The notes under the pieces are model-generated. The model made no database searches. It worked only from the letters and a program-made list of their open reading frames with translations, and was not told the DNA's origin. A stretch of DNA of 10,334 bases, from contig CAIODK010000255.1 of NCBI GenBank assembly GCA_903856995.1, forward strand, positions 1 to 10,334, read 5' to 3'. Origin of the DNA: an uncultured Burkholderiales bacterium. Lineage in GTDB: Bacteria; Pseudomonadota; Gammaproteobacteria; Burkholderiales; Burkholderiaceae_C. Made by a program: the position numbers and the translations under genes. Below are positions 1-6,559 of this stretch, piece after piece (within the stretch, counting starts at the first letter, position 1; each line of letters opens with the position of its first letter).

Positions 1-454
1 CACAAGCAGGCAGCTTGCCTTCGGCCAAACGGTTACGACCATATTTCTCGAACTCGGCATGGCTGCCGTTGGCTTCTGGGCCACCGGCGCAGAAGGTGCA
101 CTTGTCCATCTTGCCGCGCACACCAAAGGTGCCTTGGCTTGGGAACTGGGGGGCGCCGAACGGGCAAGCGTAAGAGCAGTAGCCGCAGCCGATGCAAATG
201 TCTTTGTCATGCAAGACCACGCCTTCGTCGGTCTTGTAGAAACAGTTCACAGGGCAAACAGCCATACAAGGTGCGTCGGAGCAATGCATGCACGCGACAG
301 AGATGGATTTCTCGCCGGGTACACCATCGTTCAAAGTGACCACGCGGCGTCGGTTCACGCCCCATGGAACTTCGTGTTCGTTTTTACAAGCGGTGACGCA
401 ACCGTTGCACTCGATGCAACGCTCAGCGTCACAGATAAATTTCATGCGTGCCAT
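1..454 (-). CDS. fdhB: Formate dehydrogenase iron-sulfur (beta) subunit, 3' part cut by window edge
   Basis: This four-cluster ferredoxin-type subunit passes electrons from the catalytic FdhA subunit towards a membrane cytochrome b. 151 codons are visible before the left edge. Cysteines fall in the order expected for FdnH/Fdh3B-like subunits: C13-x2-C16-x2-C19-x3-C23, C55-x2-C58-x4-C63-x3-C67, C87-x2-C90-x2-C93-x3-C97, then the pair C119-x2-C122, with C151 at the edge starting what should be the matching second pair. The ATG at 454 is chosen because AAGGAG (466-461) lies 6 bases upstream; a second ATG three codons in has no such site. The gene starts 10 bases after the fdhA stop. No Tat signal of its own is seen, so it is probably exported bound to FdhA, as known for this family. 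The missing C-terminus prevents a check for a membrane anchor. The name Fdh3B is also used for this subtype. Confidence 0.93.
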   Translation of the reverse strand, partial: MARMKFICDAERCIECNGCVTACKNEHEVPWGVNRRRVVTLNDGVPGEKSISVACMHCSDAPCMAVCPVNCFYKTDEGVVLHDKDICIGCGYCSYACPFGAPQFPSQGTFGVRGKMDKCTFCAGGPEANGSHAEFEKYGRNRLAEGKLPAC

Positions 455-460
455 ATCAAT

Positions 461-466
461 CTCCTT
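461..466 (-). promoter_or_regulatory. Shine-Dalgarno of fdhB overlapping the fdhA stop codon
   Basis: AAGGAG lies 6 bases before the fdhB ATG and shares two bases with the TAA stop of fdhA (467-465). Termination of FdhA and initiation of FdhB are therefore probably coupled. Confidence 0.8.
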
Positions 467-3428
467 AGGCGCGTTCGATGTTGCAAACGGTGGTTTTGGT
501 TTCCTGCATCATGGTGACGCTGTCGTAACCATACGTGGTGGCTGTGTTGACCGCCTCACCACGAACGATAGGTGCCGCCCCTTTGGGGTAGTACTTGAGC
601 ATGTCTTCACCTTGCCAGCGGCCTGAGAAGTGGAAGGGCATCCAAACGGTGCCCGTGTCCACCCGCTCTGTCACCATCGCTTGCACATTCAAACGTGCGC
701 CTGTGGGGCTCTTCAACCATACGCGCTCGCCGTTGCGGATACCGCGGTCGGCTGCAGTCTTGGGGTTGATTTCCACAAAGGCTTCTTGTTGCAACTCGGC
801 CAACCAAGGGTTGGAACGGGTTTCTTCGCCGCCACCTTCGTACTCGACCAAACGGCCTGAGGTCAGGATGAGCGGGAACTTCTCGTGCACCTTGTCGGCG
901 ATGTTCTTGTCTTGCACCGTCTTGTACAGGGTAGGCAAGCGCCAGAAAGCTTTCTTGTCGGCGTGCGTGGGGTACTTGGCCATCAAGTCTGGGCGCGTGC
1001 CGTACAAAGGCTCACGGTGTTGCGGGATGGGGTCTGGGAAGTTCCACACCACCGCACGTGCTTTGGCGTTACCAAAGGGGTGACAACCATGGTTTTGCAT
1101 GAACACACGCATCATGCCGCCAGAGTTATCGGTCTTCCAGTTCTTGCCTTCAGCCAATGCTTTTTCAGCATCGGTCAGCTCGTCCCACCAGCCTAATTTC
1201 TTGAGCAACACATGGTCGAGCTCGGGGTAACCGGTGGTGATGTCCGCGCCCAACGAATGGGAGCCATCTTCAGCCAGCAAGTTTTTACCGTCTTTCTCGA
1301 CGCCAAAGTTGGCGCGGAAGTTACCGCCGCCGTCCATGACGTGTCGGGATGTGTCGTACAGATTCGCTGAGCCTGGGTGCTTCAACTCAGGCGTGCCGTA
1401 GCAAGGCCATGGCAAGCCGAAGTAGTCACCGCCAAAGTCGTAGCCGGTTTCTTTGTCTTTGCCGCCTTTGGACTTGAGGGTCTTGACGTCAAACAAATGC
1501 ATGTTGCGCATGTGCGCCTTCAAGCGCTCTGGGCTTTGGCCGGTGTAGCCAATGGTCCAGACGGACTTGTTGATTTCGCGCAAGATGTCTTCTGGCACGG
1601 GCTCATCCATGCCTTTGACTTTTTGCAGCTTGTAGTTCTTCACCAACTCTTTGCCAAAACCGAGTTTGTCGGCCAGTTGGTACATGATCATGTGGTCGCT
1701 GCGGCTTTCCCACAAAGGCTCAATGACCTTCTCACGCCATTGCAGCGAACGGTTGGAGGCGGTGACCGAACCGGTGGTCTCAAACTGGGTCGCCGCAGGC
1801 AACAGGTACACCGCGCGGTTGGGGTTGAGGTCTTCGGCTTTGCCGGGCATCGCCGCCATGGCGGCTGTGGCGGATGGGTAAGGGTCGACCACCACCAACA
1901 AGTCCAGCTTGTCCATGGCACGCTTCATCTCCAAACCACGGGTTTGTGAGTTGGGTGCATGGCCCCAATAGAACACGCCCTTGAGGTTGCTGTCTTGGTC
2001 GATGAGTTCGTTCTTTTCGAGCACACCGTCGATCCAACGCGACACAGTAATGCCGGGCTTGGTCATCATGCCGGGGTTGGCGAAGCGGCCTTTGAGCCAA
2101 TCGAATTCCACACCCCACGCTTTGGCAAAGTGCTTCCATGCCCCTTCGACGATGCCGTAATAGCCGGGCAACGAGTCGGGGTTCGGCCCCACGTCCGTCG
2201 CGCCTTGCACGTTGTCATGGCCACGGAAAATATTGGTACCGCCGCCGGACTTGCCCACGTTGCCCAACGCCAACTGCAAGATGCAAGAGGCGCGCACGAT
2301 GGCGTTACCGATGGTGTGCTGGGTCTGACCCATACACCACACCACGGTTCCAGGGTTGTTCTCGTGAAGCATGGTGGCCACTTTGAGCAACTGGTCAGGA
2401 CTGACACCACAAGCCTCTTCGACCACATCAGGCGTCCACTTGGCCATGACTTCTTCTTTGACCTTGTCCATGCCAAACACGCGGTCGTTGATGTACTTTT
2501 TATCTTCCCAACCGTTCTTGAAAATGATGTGCAAGAGGCCGAATAAGAAAGCAATGTCAGAGCCAGAACGGATGCGTACGTACTCGTCAGCCTTGGCTGC
2601 CGTACGGGTGAAGCGTGGATCGACCACGATCATCTTGCAGCCGTTTTCCTTGGCGTGCAGCATGTGCAACATCGACACGGGATGGGCTTCAGCCGCGTTC
2701 GAACCGATGTACATCGCGACCTTGCTGTTTTGCATGTCGTTGTACGAGTTGGTCATCGCGCCATAGCCCCACGTGTTGGCCACGCCCGCCACAGTGGTGG
2801 AGTGGCAAATACGGGCTTGGTGGTCACAGTTGTTGCTACCAAAGTAGCTCACAAACTTGCGAAGCAAATAGGCTTGTTCGTTGTTGTGCTTGGAAGAACC
2901 AATCCAGTACACGCTGTCGGGGCCGGCGGACTTGCGCAGGTCAAGCAACTTGGCGCTGATTTCGTCCAAGGCAGTTTCCCAGCTGATGCGCTCGTACTTG
3001 CCGTTCACCAGCTTCATGGGATAGCGCAAACGGAACTCGCCATGGCCGTGCTCGCGAAGCGCAGCACCTTTGGCGCAATGCGCGCCAAGGTTGATGGGCG
3101 AATCAAACACGGGTTCTTGACGAACCCAGACACCGTTCTCAACCACGGCATCCACCGCGCAACCCACAGAGCAGTGGGTACACACGGTGCGTTTGACTTC
3201 AATCTTGCTCGCGCCGTCGCTAGACAGACTGCCCGAGGCTTGGGCTTTTTTAACCAAGCTCAGTTGCGTGGCAGCCAAGCCCACGCCGACACCTAAGCCT
3301 GAGCGACGCAAAAAGCCGCGACGGTCGACGGTGGGCAAAGCTTGTGACAAGCCGCGTTGCAGGCGGTCCACAAAGGCGGAGCTGCCCGCAGTGCGTGCAG
3401 CAGAATCGGTTTTACGGGTCAACAACAT
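465..3428 (-). CDS. fdhA: Formate dehydrogenase catalytic (alpha) subunit, molybdopterin-binding, Tat-exported, cysteine type
   Basis: This subunit oxidises formate to CO2 at a bis-MGD centre (Mo or W cannot be told from sequence). The protein has 987 residues. A Tat signal carries D-R-R-G-F-L at 35-40, after an unusually long 34-residue n-region, then a hydrophobic stretch and a likely cleavage site after A-Q-A (62-64). The [4Fe-4S] motif is C83-x2-C86-x3-C90-x27-C118, followed by K120, which matches the conserved lysine between cluster and pterin in E. coli FdhH. The metal ligand is C208 (codon TGC, 2807-2805) followed by H209. R402, in the FRGHDNVQGA motif, fits the catalytic arginine: its spacing from C208 is 194, against 193 between U140 and R333 of FdhH. 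Residues from about 850 to the end form the dinucleotide-binding domain. The ATG at 3428 has AAGGAG at 3440-3435. The start lies 11 bases after the small Tat gene, and fdhB follows. The length suits the periplasmic Fdh3A/FdnG-like group rather than soluble FdhF. Confidence 0.95.
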   Translation of the reverse strand: MLLTRKTDSAARTAGSSAFVDRLQRGLSQALPTVDRRGFLRRSGLGVGVGLAATQLSLVKKAQASGSLSSDGASKIEVKRTVCTHCSVGCAVDAVVENGVWVRQEPVFDSPINLGAHCAKGAALREHGHGEFRLRYPMKLVNGKYERISWETALDEISAKLLDLRKSAGPDSVYWIGSSKHNNEQAYLLRKFVSYFGSNNCDHQARICHSTTVAGVANTWGYGAMTNSYNDMQNSKVAMYIGSNAAEAHPVSMLHMLHAKENGCKMIVVDPRFTRTAAKADEYVRIRSGSDIAFLFGLLHIIFKNGWEDKKYINDRVFGMDKVKEEVMAKWTPDVVEEACGVSPDQLLKVATMLHENNPGTVVWCMGQTQHTIGNAIVRASCILQLALGNVGKSGGGTNIFRGHDNVQGATDVGPNPDSLPGYYGIVEGAWKHFAKAWGVEFDWLKGRFANPGMMTKPGITVSRWIDGVLEKNELIDQDSNLKGVFYWGHAPNSQTRGLEMKRAMDKLDLLVVVDPYPSATAAMAAMPGKAEDLNPNRAVYLLPAATQFETTGSVTASNRSLQWREKVIEPLWESRSDHMIMYQLADKLGFGKELVKNYKLQKVKGMDEPVPEDILREINKSVWTIGYTGQSPERLKAHMRNMHLFDVKTLKSKGGKDKETGYDFGGDYFGLPWPCYGTPELKHPGSANLYDTSRHVMDGGGNFRANFGVEKDGKNLLAEDGSHSLGADITTGYPELDHVLLKKLGWWDELTDAEKALAEGKNWKTDNSGGMMRVFMQNHGCHPFGNAKARAVVWNFPDPIPQHREPLYGTRPDLMAKYPTHADKKAFWRLPTLYKTVQDKNIADKVHEKFPLILTSGRLVEYEGGGEETRSNPWLAELQQEAFVEINPKTAADRGIRNGERVWLKSPTGARLNVQAMVTERVDTGTVWMPFHFSGRWQGEDMLKYYPKGAAPIVRGEAVNTATTYGYDSVTMMQETKTTVCNIERA

Positions 3429-3434
3429 GTGTAT

Positions 3435-3440
3435 CTCCTT
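3435..3440 (-). promoter_or_regulatory. Shine-Dalgarno of fdhA overlapping the upstream stop
   Basis: AAGGAG lies 6 bases before the fdhA ATG, and its first A is the last base of the TGA stop (3442-3440) of the small Tat gene. It decides the fdhA start at 3428. Confidence 0.8.
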
Positions 3441-3658
3441 CAGACGCGGGTGGTCTGGTAGTAACGCTTGACGTGTTCGCTCAAGCTGTAGCCGCCGCCG
3501 TTTTCGGGAACGGGCGGTAACGACTTCAATTCAGCGGAGGGGGTGCTGATGCTTGGCATCGCGGTCACGGCGGCAACGGTAGCGCCGGCTGCGGCAGCAC
3601 CTATAAAAAATCCACGGCGCGACGCAGTCGCTGAGTCCTTGGGCTGTTCTACTTGCAT
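3440..3658 (-). CDS. Small formate dehydrogenase-region Tat-signal protein
   Basis: A 72-residue protein matching the 'formate dehydrogenase region TAT target' family (TIGR02811, named from memory). That family consists of small proteins next to fdh genes; its function is not known to me. A twin-arginine motif S-R-R-G-F-F-I begins at residue 13, followed by an Ala/Gly/Val-rich hydrophobic stretch to about residue 33. The mature part is short, with the conserved C-terminal pattern Y-x2-S-x-H-V-x2-Y-Y (residues 57-67). The position after the first Tyr is Ser, where I recall a basic residue in the family. It has no cysteine. The start at 3658 is chosen because GAGGAG (3670-3665) lies 6 bases upstream; an upstream in-frame start at 3700 lacks this. 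The gene comes 11 bases before fdhA, so the two are surely co-translated. It may be an extra small subunit, an export partner of FdhA-FdhB, or an anchor that holds the signal in the membrane. Confidence 0.88.
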   Translation of the reverse strand: MQVEQPKDSATASRRGFFIGAAAAGATVAAVTAMPSISTPSAELKSLPPVPENGGGYSLSEHVKRYYQTTRV

Positions 3659-3664
3659 GATGAG

Positions 3665-3670
3665 CTCCTC
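3665..3670 (-). promoter_or_regulatory. Shine-Dalgarno deciding the start of the small Tat gene
   Basis: GAGGAG lies 6 bases before the ATG at 3658. It favours this start over the in-frame upstream codon at 3700, which would add 14 residues unlike a Tat n-region. Confidence 0.75.
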
Positions 3671-3773
3671 GTGTGGTCGCGGATATGCACGACTTTGCAT
3701 ACTGTATCGGCTATCTAAATCTACCCACTAAGTAAAAACGATACAAGTACCCAAAACACCACGTTTAGCGACT

Positions 3774-3788
3774 CAAACGCGCCGTTTG
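3774..3788. repeat. Short palindrome CAAACG-CGC-CGTTTG
   Basis: Six-base perfect arms (3774-3779 and 3783-3788) around a 3-base centre. The same CGTTT core recurs at 3762-3766, and AAACG at 3736-3740. This could be an operator upstream of the structural-gene promoter or a small hairpin, and chance is possible. Confidence 0.35.
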
Positions 3789-3796
3789 TTGTCACC

Positions 3797-3828
3797 CACG
3801 CGTCACCACAAAAGCCATGTGACGCGCG
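3797..3828 (-). repeat. Inverted repeat / hairpin just after the torD-like gene
   Basis: Arms CGCGTCAC (3799-3806) and GTGACGCG (3819-3826) are exact inverses around a 12-base loop. In minus-strand RNA the stem grows to 10 pairs with one G-U pair. It begins about 18 bases after the TAG stop of the TorD-family gene. No run of U follows, so it is not a canonical Rho-independent terminator. It could be an attenuating or RNA-stabilising hairpin separating helper and enzyme transcripts, or a protein-binding site. Confidence 0.4.
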
Positions 3829-3845
3829 CGCCCAATGCCCTGAGG

Positions 3846-4463
3846 CTACGCCAGCATGTCAAAGCCCTGCGCCTCGACGCTGACGAAGGCGCGGGTCAGC
3901 TCGGCCAGTGCCGCATAAAAACGCGCACGGGGCGTGGCTTGCAGGGCATCGCAAAACGCGGGGAGCCACGTTTGCACATGGGCGGCAAAAAACTTGGCTT
4001 GCTGCGTCAGGTTTGACACCGACACATCGTCGCCCGCCACCAAAAACCGCATCACCTCAAACACGTAAGCCACATGGTCCTCCGTCTCGGACATGGTGGT
4101 GTCGTCGCGGCCTAAACCCAGCACCGCTAAGTCGGTGCGCAACTGGGCTAAGGGTTTTTCGTTCAAGAAGCCGGTCAAGAAGTGCGAGGCGTAGACATAC
4201 ACCTCCGGCTTGCCTACGCCGCCAAACAGGGTGTGGTGCTCGGCCTGAATGCTCTTGTCGTCCATGCTGCGTGCCAGACCCACGAGCTGGCGCCACGGCT
4301 CTTCCAGAAAGCCCCCCGCAGCGGGTGCGTCGGTCGCGGCAACGCGTAGCTGGGCCAACAACTCGGATCGCGCGGGCGCGTAGAACAACTCGGAAATTAA
4401 ACCGTACAGCTCAGCGCGTGCGGTTTCTTCATCGAGCGCGGAGGACAAATGGGAGTCGGTCAT
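3846..4463 (-). CDS. TorD-family (DmsD/NarJ-type) molybdoenzyme chaperone
   Basis: A 205-residue cytoplasmic all-helical chaperone. It is expected to bind the Tat signal of FdhA and hold the apoprotein until the pterin cofactor is inserted, which is known for TorD and DmsD relatives. Visible family signs are an ARAELYGLISELF start (15-27), AEHHTLF (74-80, the place of the usual E-Y-x-x-L-F motif), E-T-E-D-H (126-130, the family D-H motif) followed by the helix to residue 140, and a late segment F-F-A-A-H-V-x2-W-L-P-x-F (158-170). Length is normal for the family. Its ATG overlaps the stop of the upstream multi-cluster gene by four bases (ATGA, 4463-4460). Only a weak GAC-GAG lies upstream, so translation is probably coupled. 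Its place just before fdhA makes FdhA the likely client. Confidence 0.9.
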   Translation of the reverse strand: MTDSHLSSALDEETARAELYGLISELFYAPARSELLAQLRVAATDAPAAGGFLEEPWRQLVGLARSMDDKSIQAEHHTLFGGVGKPEVYVYASHFLTGFLNEKPLAQLRTDLAVLGLGRDDTTMSETEDHVAYVFEVMRFLVAGDDVSVSNLTQQAKFFAAHVQTWLPAFCDALQATPRARFYAALAELTRAFVSVEAQGFDMLA

Positions 4464-6559
4464 AAGATTTTTTGCTCGTCGCCAGCTGAGTAAATATCAA
4501 TCACGCGGCAGTCACCGCACATTTTGAGCCGCTCGGACGCGGCCCCTTGGAACATCGCGTGTCCGGCAAGTTTGCTCATCATGGCCTCGATGCCTTTGAG
4601 CGTGCCGAACTCCTTGCCGCAACGCACGCAGCCGTAGGGCTGAGTTTCGTTGAGCACGCGCACCTCTTTGCGTTGGGGCGTGAGCAGCAAACGGGGCACA
4701 AGGCTCAAAGATTTCTCGGGGCAGGTGCTGACGCATAAGCCGCACTGCACGCAGTTTTTCTCAAAAAAGCGCAGCTGGGGGGCTTGTTGGTTGTCTTGCA
4801 GCGCATTGGCTGGGCAGGCGCTGACGCAGCTCATGCACAAGGTGCAACTGTCTTTGTTCACCACCACACTGCCAAACAGCGCACCGTCATTGGGCAAAGC
4901 CAAGGCCTCAGGCGCGTCGGCCGTTTTGAGCACAGGGGCGTGCTCAAGCAAATGGTCCACGACCATGCTGAGGGTGCTGCGTTTTTCAGGCATCACCGCA
5001 AAGGTGGCCATTGGGATGCTGCTGCGCAAGCGCTGCTTGCCCGTGGTGAGCCGTTGCAGCTCGGTGTCAAGCTCCAAGGCTTGTGTGGCACGCAACCACT
5101 GCACCGATGTTTGGCCTGCTTTGGCGTAGCCCAATCCCTCGAGCAAGCTTTGCGCCTGTTGCATTTGGGCCTGCAAGCCGTCTGTGTATTGCGGGGCTTC
5201 TTCTGCGGTGTTGAGCACCAGCACCTGGGCAGCACCATAGGCCAAGGCCGTGAGCCACACATCCAAGCCAAGGCTTGCCGTGTGCCACAGAGCCACCGGA
5301 ATCACATGCGCTGGCACACCTTGCGCGACCTTGAGTTGCGCGGCACGGCCCAGCTCGTTGACCAACGCCTGGCCCGCCTCTTGGCTGTGCAACAAGATGA
5401 CCGCGTCTTTGCCACCCGCCTTTTGGTAGGTGCTAAGAAGCGTTCTGAGCTTCAGGCCTTGCTCGCTGGCACGCGGATACGCATAGGTCAACGCGCCTGT
5501 GGGGCAGACCGTGGTGCACGCACCGCAGCCCACGCACAAGTGGGGGTTGACTTTGATTTGTTGGCGCGATTTGTCAGAGCTGACAGCCTCGGCAGAGCAA
5601 ATATCCACGCAGGCGTTGCAGCCTACTTTTTCGTTGCGGCTGTGCGCGCACAGCTTTTGTTTGTACTCAAAGAACTTTGGCTTCTCAAACTCCCCCACCC
5701 GTTCGCGCAGGTGCAGCAGGTTGGCCACGCTCGCCCCACGGAAGTAACCCTGAGGCAACGCATGGCGGCTGAAGGCTGGCTGCGCGCGCAGATCGAGCAC
5801 GAGATCAAACTCGGCCGTCTCTTGCACCGCATCACGTTGGAAATTGATCGCGCCCGTCGCACCGCACGCCGTCACGCAGTCGCGATGCGCACTGCATTTG
5901 CTCAGGTCAATTTGGTAGTCCAACCCAATCGCTTGCTCAGGGCAAGCGGCCACGCACGCGTTGCAACGCGTGCAGAGGTCTAAGTCGATCGGATTGTTGC
6001 GTTGCCAAGTGAATGTGAATGCGCCCAACCAACCCTCCAAGCGCACCGATTGGCCTCCGAGCACGGGGTAACGGCGCGTCTGAGCGCCGCCAGCCTCACC
6101 CGCACCTTGCGTGAAGATCGTCACGTTCAACGCGTCGTCCAACAAGGCTGCGGCTTGCTCGGCTTGGTCGATCTCACCCAGAATGAGCAAACGACCCGCG
6201 CTCTTGAACGTGACGGTGGGCACCGGCTCAGGCTCGGGCAAATGCGCAGCGGCTAACAAGGCCGCAATTTTGGGAGACGCATTTTTGGCATCACGGCTCC
6301 AGCCCCCGGTTTCGCGGATGTTGACGAACTTGATGACCGAGGTTTTGGCTTTCACCTCCACCGCCAGATCGCCAAACAAGCGTTGTTCTTGGGTACAGGC
6401 AACCACCACATCGTCTGTGCCCTGCACAGCTTGGATGAATGCACCCGCTTCACGGCGGCACAAAGCAGTGTGCAGCGTGAGGGGTTCAGACAGGCTCTGG
6501 CTCAGAGCCTTCGGGTCTAGCGGTTGGGTCTGGTTGCAGTCGCAAATCAGCGTGGTCAT
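4460..6559 (-). CDS. Multi-cluster 4Fe-4S ferredoxin-like protein of formate dehydrogenase operons
   Basis: A 699-residue soluble-looking protein with no signal peptide or clear membrane segment, so probably cytoplasmic. Ferredoxin motifs are C196-x2-C199-x2-C202-x3-C206; a three-Cys group C222/C228/C232; C304 with C314-x2-C317-x3-C321; C342-x2-C345-x2-C348-x3-C352; C572-x2-C575-x2-C578-x3-C582; and C603-x2-C606-x2-C609-x3-C613. A further C644-x2-C647 and C681-x2-C684 look like a rubredoxin or zinc-ribbon site. The N-terminus carries C-D-C (6-8) and A-C-T-Q-E-Q (54-59). Homologues are usual in betaproteobacterial fdh clusters next to DUF3305/3306 and TorD, but I know of no proven role. It may deliver electrons or iron-sulfur clusters during Fdh maturation. 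I chose the start at 6559 because LICDCN near the N-terminus looks conserved, though no good Shine-Dalgarno precedes it. This start puts 74 bases inside the DUF3306 gene. Confidence 0.88.
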   Translation of the reverse strand: MTTLICDCNQTQPLDPKALSQSLSEPLTLHTALCRREAGAFIQAVQGTDDVVVACTQEQRLFGDLAVEVKAKTSVIKFVNIRETGGWSRDAKNASPKIAALLAAAHLPEPEPVPTVTFKSAGRLLILGEIDQAEQAAALLDDALNVTIFTQGAGEAGGAQTRRYPVLGGQSVRLEGWLGAFTFTWQRNNPIDLDLCTRCNACVAACPEQAIGLDYQIDLSKCSAHRDCVTACGATGAINFQRDAVQETAEFDLVLDLRAQPAFSRHALPQGYFRGASVANLLHLRERVGEFEKPKFFEYKQKLCAHSRNEKVGCNACVDICSAEAVSSDKSRQQIKVNPHLCVGCGACTTVCPTGALTYAYPRASEQGLKLRTLLSTYQKAGGKDAVILLHSQEAGQALVNELGRAAQLKVAQGVPAHVIPVALWHTASLGLDVWLTALAYGAAQVLVLNTAEEAPQYTDGLQAQMQQAQSLLEGLGYAKAGQTSVQWLRATQALELDTELQRLTTGKQRLRSSIPMATFAVMPEKRSTLSMVVDHLLEHAPVLKTADAPEALALPNDGALFGSVVVNKDSCTLCMSCVSACPANALQDNQQAPQLRFFEKNCVQCGLCVSTCPEKSLSLVPRLLLTPQRKEVRVLNETQPYGCVRCGKEFGTLKGIEAMMSKLAGHAMFQGAASERLKMCGDCRVIDIYSAGDEQKIL

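Larger units (their letters stand above)
3659..3845 (-). promoter_or_regulatory. 187-base intergenic region ahead of the formate dehydrogenase structural genes
   Basis: This is the only sizeable gap in the minus-strand gene set, separating the helper genes from the Tat peptide-fdhA-fdhB block. A weak sigma70-like pair is visible on the minus strand: TTGTAT (3746-3741), a 17-base spacer, then TAGATT (3723-3718). That would leave a leader of about 50 bases. Around it lie TGTATCG (3703-3709) and its exact inverse CGATACA (3739-3745), 29 bases apart, and four AAACG/CGTTT pentamers between 3736 and 3787. I see no FNR-type TTGAT-N4-ATCAA site. A promoter here is inferred from gap size and composition; the boxes are poor matches. 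Confidence 0.4.

Noticed and set aside
3659..3700. Upstream start for the small Tat protein at 3700
   Set aside because: The added residues lack Tat n-region character and the GAGGAG site points to 3658.
3797..3828. Canonical Rho-independent terminator
   Set aside because: The hairpin is good but no U-run follows on the minus strand, so it is listed only as an inverted repeat.
4784..5983. A 399-codon open frame on the plus strand opposite the multi-cluster gene
   Set aside because: It is antisense to a protein with clear ferredoxin motifs, has no recognisable domain, and long antisense frames are common in GC-rich codon-biased DNA.
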